Shown here piece after piece: positions 61,821 to 64,000 of a DNA stretch of 64,000 nucleotides. The position numbers were made by a program, and so were the translations under genes. Source of the DNA: Thiobacillus denitrificans. GTDB taxonomy: Bacteria > Pseudomonadota > Gammaproteobacteria > Burkholderiales > Thiobacillaceae. The stretch is taken from the NCBI GenBank assembly GCA_002403375.1, contig DHHQ01000018.1:31296-95295 (forward strand). The letters are read 5' to 3'. The notes below the pieces were generated by a model, which was not told the origin of the DNA, did no database searches, and was given only the letters and a program-made list of their open reading frames with translations. Each line of letters starts with the position of its first letter. The stretch's first letter is position 1.

Positions 61821-63485
61821 TTACGGCTTCTCTTCGGGTTCCAGCGGCTGGTGTGCCAGTTCGCGGATTTTAGCCCGGCGCGTCTCGATCTCCTCGATCT
61901 CGTGCTGGGTCTCGGGCGACAGGTTGTCGGTGTTCTTCGGCGCGGCCTCGGCCTTCTTCGCTTGCGCGCGCGCCAGTGCGGCGGCGATCAGCGCCTTCTT
62001 CGCTTCGGCGTCGGGGGCACCCGAGGCCGTGGCGTCGGCGGCGATCTCGGCGCGCTTGGCCTGCGCCTTGGCGGCGAGTTTCTCGGCTTTTTCCTTCTTC
62101 TCGCGCTCCAGGCGGAACTGGCGGAACTCGTGGCGTTCGCGCGCGAGGTCGGCGGCGCGCTTCTCGCGCTCGCGCGCCCAGATCTCGCTCTTGGCGTAGC
62201 GGTAGAAGTCGACCAGCGGGATGTGGCTGGGGCAGACGTAGCTGCAGCAGCCGCACTCGATGCAGTCGAACAGGTGGTATTCCTGCGCGCGCCCGAAGTC
62301 GCCCGCCTTGGCGAAGCGGAACAGCTCCTGCGGCTGCAGCTCCGCCGGGCAGGCGTCGGCGCAGCGGGTGCAGCGGATGCACGGCAGCGCCTTCGGCAGC
62401 GGCGGGAACAGTTCGGCGGACTTCACCAGGATGCAGTTGGTCGCCTTGACCACCGGCACGTCGAGGCTGGGCATCGGCACGCCCATCATCGGGCCGCCCA
62501 TCAGCACGCCGGTGGCGCCCTCGCGGTCGCCCGCCAGCGTGATGAGTGCGTGCATCGGCGTGCCGATCAGCACCTCGAAGTTCTGCGGGCGCAGCACGTG
62601 GCCGGTGACCGTCACCAGCCGCGCGATCAGCGGCTCGCCGTGGTGCACCGCGCGCGCCAGCGCATGGGCGGTGCCGACGTTGAACACCTGGATGCCGATG
62701 TCGGTCGACAGCTTGCCCGACGGCACCTGCCTGCCGGTCAGCGTTTCGATCATCTGCTTGGCGCCGCCGCCCGGGTAGACGGCCGGCACCGGAACCACCT
62801 CGACCGGGAAGTCGAGCCCGGCCGCGGCGTCGCGCATCGCGGCGATCGCCTCCGGCTTGTTGTCCTCGATGCCGACCAGCACTTCCGTGCTGCCGAGCAG
62901 GTGGCGCATGATCGCGACGCCCGCGAGGATCTCGTCGGCGCGGGTGCGCATCAAGAGGTCGTCGCAGGTGATCCACGGCTCGCACTCGCCGCCGTTCACG
63001 ATGAGCGTGGGGCAGTGGCGCGCCGCACCAGGGTCGAGCTTGACCGCGCTCGGGAACACCGCGCCGCCGAGGCCCGCGATGCCCATGTCGCGCAGCCGCA
63101 TGCGCAGGTCTGCCGGCTCCATCGCGCGCCAGTCGAGCGGCGCGTGGGCGATCCACTCGTCGCGGCCGTCGGTCTCGATGGTGATGCAGTCGTCGGGCAG
63201 GCCGGAGACGTGCGGCACCGCGGCCGGGCCGATCGCGGTGACGATGCCGGAGCTCGACGCGTGGACCGCGCACGAGATGTAGCCGTCGGCGGCGCCGATC
63301 AGCTGGCCCTTCAGCACCCGCTCGCCGACCTCGACCACCGGCTTGGCGGGGGTGCCGATGTGCTGGCGCAGCGGGATGACGAGCGTCTTCGGCAGCGGCG
63401 CGGGATGGACCGGGCGGCCATTCGATTCCGCCTTGTGTTCGGGCGGATGCACGCCGCCCCTGAACTTGAACAGCTCGCGGCTCAT
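61821..63485 (-). CDS. rnfC: Electron transport complex subunit RnfC/RsxC
   Basis: A 554-residue subunit that exchanges electrons with NADH. It has the N-terminal FRGGVHPPEHK, a flavin/NADH-binding core (GIAGLGGAVFPSAVKL, NGGECEPWITCDDLLM), and two [4Fe-4S] sites: Cys 369/372/375/379 and Cys 408/411/414/418. The C-terminal 110 residues are a charged Lys/Glu/Ala-rich helix, shorter than the long tail of E. coli RsxC. Its ATG overlaps the rnfB stop (ATGA). Confidence 0.96.
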   Translation of the reverse strand: MSRELFKFRGGVHPPEHKAESNGRPVHPAPLPKTLVIPLRQHIGTPAKPVVEVGERVLKGQLIGAADGYISCAVHASSSGIVTAIGPAAVPHVSGLPDDCITIETDGRDEWIAHAPLDWRAMEPADLRMRLRDMGIAGLGGAVFPSAVKLDPGAARHCPTLIVNGGECEPWITCDDLLMRTRADEILAGVAIMRHLLGSTEVLVGIEDNKPEAIAAMRDAAAGLDFPVEVVPVPAVYPGGGAKQMIETLTGRQVPSGKLSTDIGIQVFNVGTAHALARAVHHGEPLIARLVTVTGHVLRPQNFEVLIGTPMHALITLAGDREGATGVLMGGPMMGVPMPSLDVPVVKATNCILVKSAELFPPLPKALPCIRCTRCADACPAELQPQELFRFAKAGDFGRAQEYHLFDCIECGCCSYVCPSHIPLVDFYRYAKSEIWAREREKRAADLARERHEFRQFRLEREKKEKAEKLAAKAQAKRAEIAADATASGAPDAEAKKALIAAALARAQAKKAEAAPKNTDNLSPETQHEIEEIETRRAKIRELAHQPLEPEEKP

Positions 63486-64000
63486 GTCGCCGCTTCCTCA
63501 CGGTCCAGCTGCTTCAGCATCACGACCGGATGCTTCCACTTCCAGTGCGGCAGGTCCTCGGGGATAGGCACCATGGTGATGCAGTCGACCGGGCAGGGCG
63601 GCAGGCACAGCTCGCAGCCGGTGCATTCCGCGGCGAGGATGGTGTGCATCTGCTTGGCGGCACCGGAGATCGCGTCGACCGGACACGCCTGGATGCACAG
63701 CGTGCAGCCGATGCAGGTGTTCTCGTCGATGAAGGCGACCGACTTCGGCTTCGGCGCGCCGTGCGCCTCGTCGAGCGGCTTGGGCTCGACGCCGAGCAGT
63801 TCGGCGAGCTTCTTCACCCCTTCCTCGCCGCCCGGCGGGCACTGGTTGATCTCGGCCTCGCCCTTGGCGATCGCCTCGGCGTAGGGCCGGCAGCCGGGAA
63901 AGCCGCACTGGCCGCACTGCGTCTGCGGCAGGATGGCGTCGATCTTCTCGGCCAGCGGGTTGCCCTCGACCTTGAAGCGGATCGCCGACCAGCCGAGCAC
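63482..64000 (-). CDS. rnfB: Electron transport complex subunit RnfB/RsxB (5' end outside window)
   Basis: The last 172 residues of RnfB, a ferredoxin-like subunit. Visible are the N-terminal Fe-S domain (TQCGQCGFPGCRPYAEAI ... INQCPPGG) and two ferredoxin-type [4Fe-4S] motifs (CIGCTLCIQACP, CTGCELCLPPCP). The N-terminal membrane anchor and start codon lie beyond position 64000. rnfA is presumably upstream. Together with rnfCDGE it forms the sodium/proton-coupled ferredoxin:NAD oxidoreductase or the Rsx SoxR-reducing system. Confidence 0.95.
   Translation of the reverse strand: MLGWSAIRFKVEGNPLAEKIDAILPQTQCGQCGFPGCRPYAEAIAKGEAEINQCPPGGEEGVKKLAELLGVEPKPLDEAHGAPKPKSVAFIDENTCIGCTLCIQACPVDAISGAAKQMHTILAAECTGCELCLPPCPVDCITMVPIPEDLPHWKWKHPVVMLKQLDREEAAT

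Overview
The window is GC-rich (about two-thirds G+C by eye), densely packed chromosomal DNA with short or overlapping gene junctions (many ATGA, GTGA and TGATG overlaps). Gene content and protein style point to a betaproteobacterium. Flavocytochrome c sulfide dehydrogenase (fccAB), a SulP anion transporter, small c-type cytochromes, cbb3-oxidase assembly genes (ccoI, ccoS) and an Rnf complex suggest a chemolithotrophic sulfur oxidiser of the Thiobacillus/Nitrosomonadales kind. The taxon is inferred from gene content only; there is no rRNA here. I see no prophage, insertion sequence, CRISPR array or classical defence island. Most of the window is core metabolism.

Layout. 1-7.5 kb (minus strand): protein export (secF, secD, yajC), an M48 protease with a DUF898 membrane protein, then queuosine synthesis (queA-tgt). 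tRNA-Leu(CAA) lies at 7568-7652. 7.9-11.8 kb: an OmpA-like lipoprotein flanked by decayed repeats, an MFS transporter, an LpxR-like outer membrane protein and a DUF2238 membrane protein. 12.2-25.6 kb (plus strand): one long sugar/glycogen unit, pgi-glk-glgC-GH57-malQ-glgB-glgA-glgP. 25.6-28.1 kb: a carboxymuconolactone-decarboxylase-like protein and an unrecognised lipoprotein. 28.1-32.7 kb (minus): pcnB-folK-deoxynucleoside kinase-panB-panC-panD. 32.7-39.2 kb (minus): ccoI-ccoS-DsbA-like-amidohydrolase-cyclophilin-FecCD permease-ATPase. 39.6-43.4 kb (plus): aat-bpt-metalloprotease-like lipoprotein-thyA-folA-small protein. 43.5-48.1 kb (minus): slyD, fccAB, hrcA-hemH. 48.2-51.3 kb (plus): nadK-recN-nuclease. 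51.2-54.4 kb: SulP transporter, two cytochromes c and a LEA-like lipoprotein. 54.4-58.1 kb: a deacetylase divergent from a Pat-type acetyltransferase. 58.1-64 kb (minus): rnfBCDGE, a 50-residue basic protein, nth and DUF1841.

The most interesting signal is regulatory. Upstream of pgi a match to the sigma-54 -24/-12 consensus sits about 130 bp downstream of an almost perfect NtrC-type palindrome, with an IHF-like site between them. This predicts that the whole glycogen synthesis and breakdown unit is controlled by nitrogen status, so that carbon is stored when nitrogen is limiting. Other points worth a second look: a two-copy palindromic element inserted inside two operons; a FecCD permease whose first membrane helix requires a CTG start overlapping the upstream stop codon; several genes with a TATAAT box 6-8 nt before the start codon (probable leaderless mRNAs); and a deacetylase/acetyltransferase pair.
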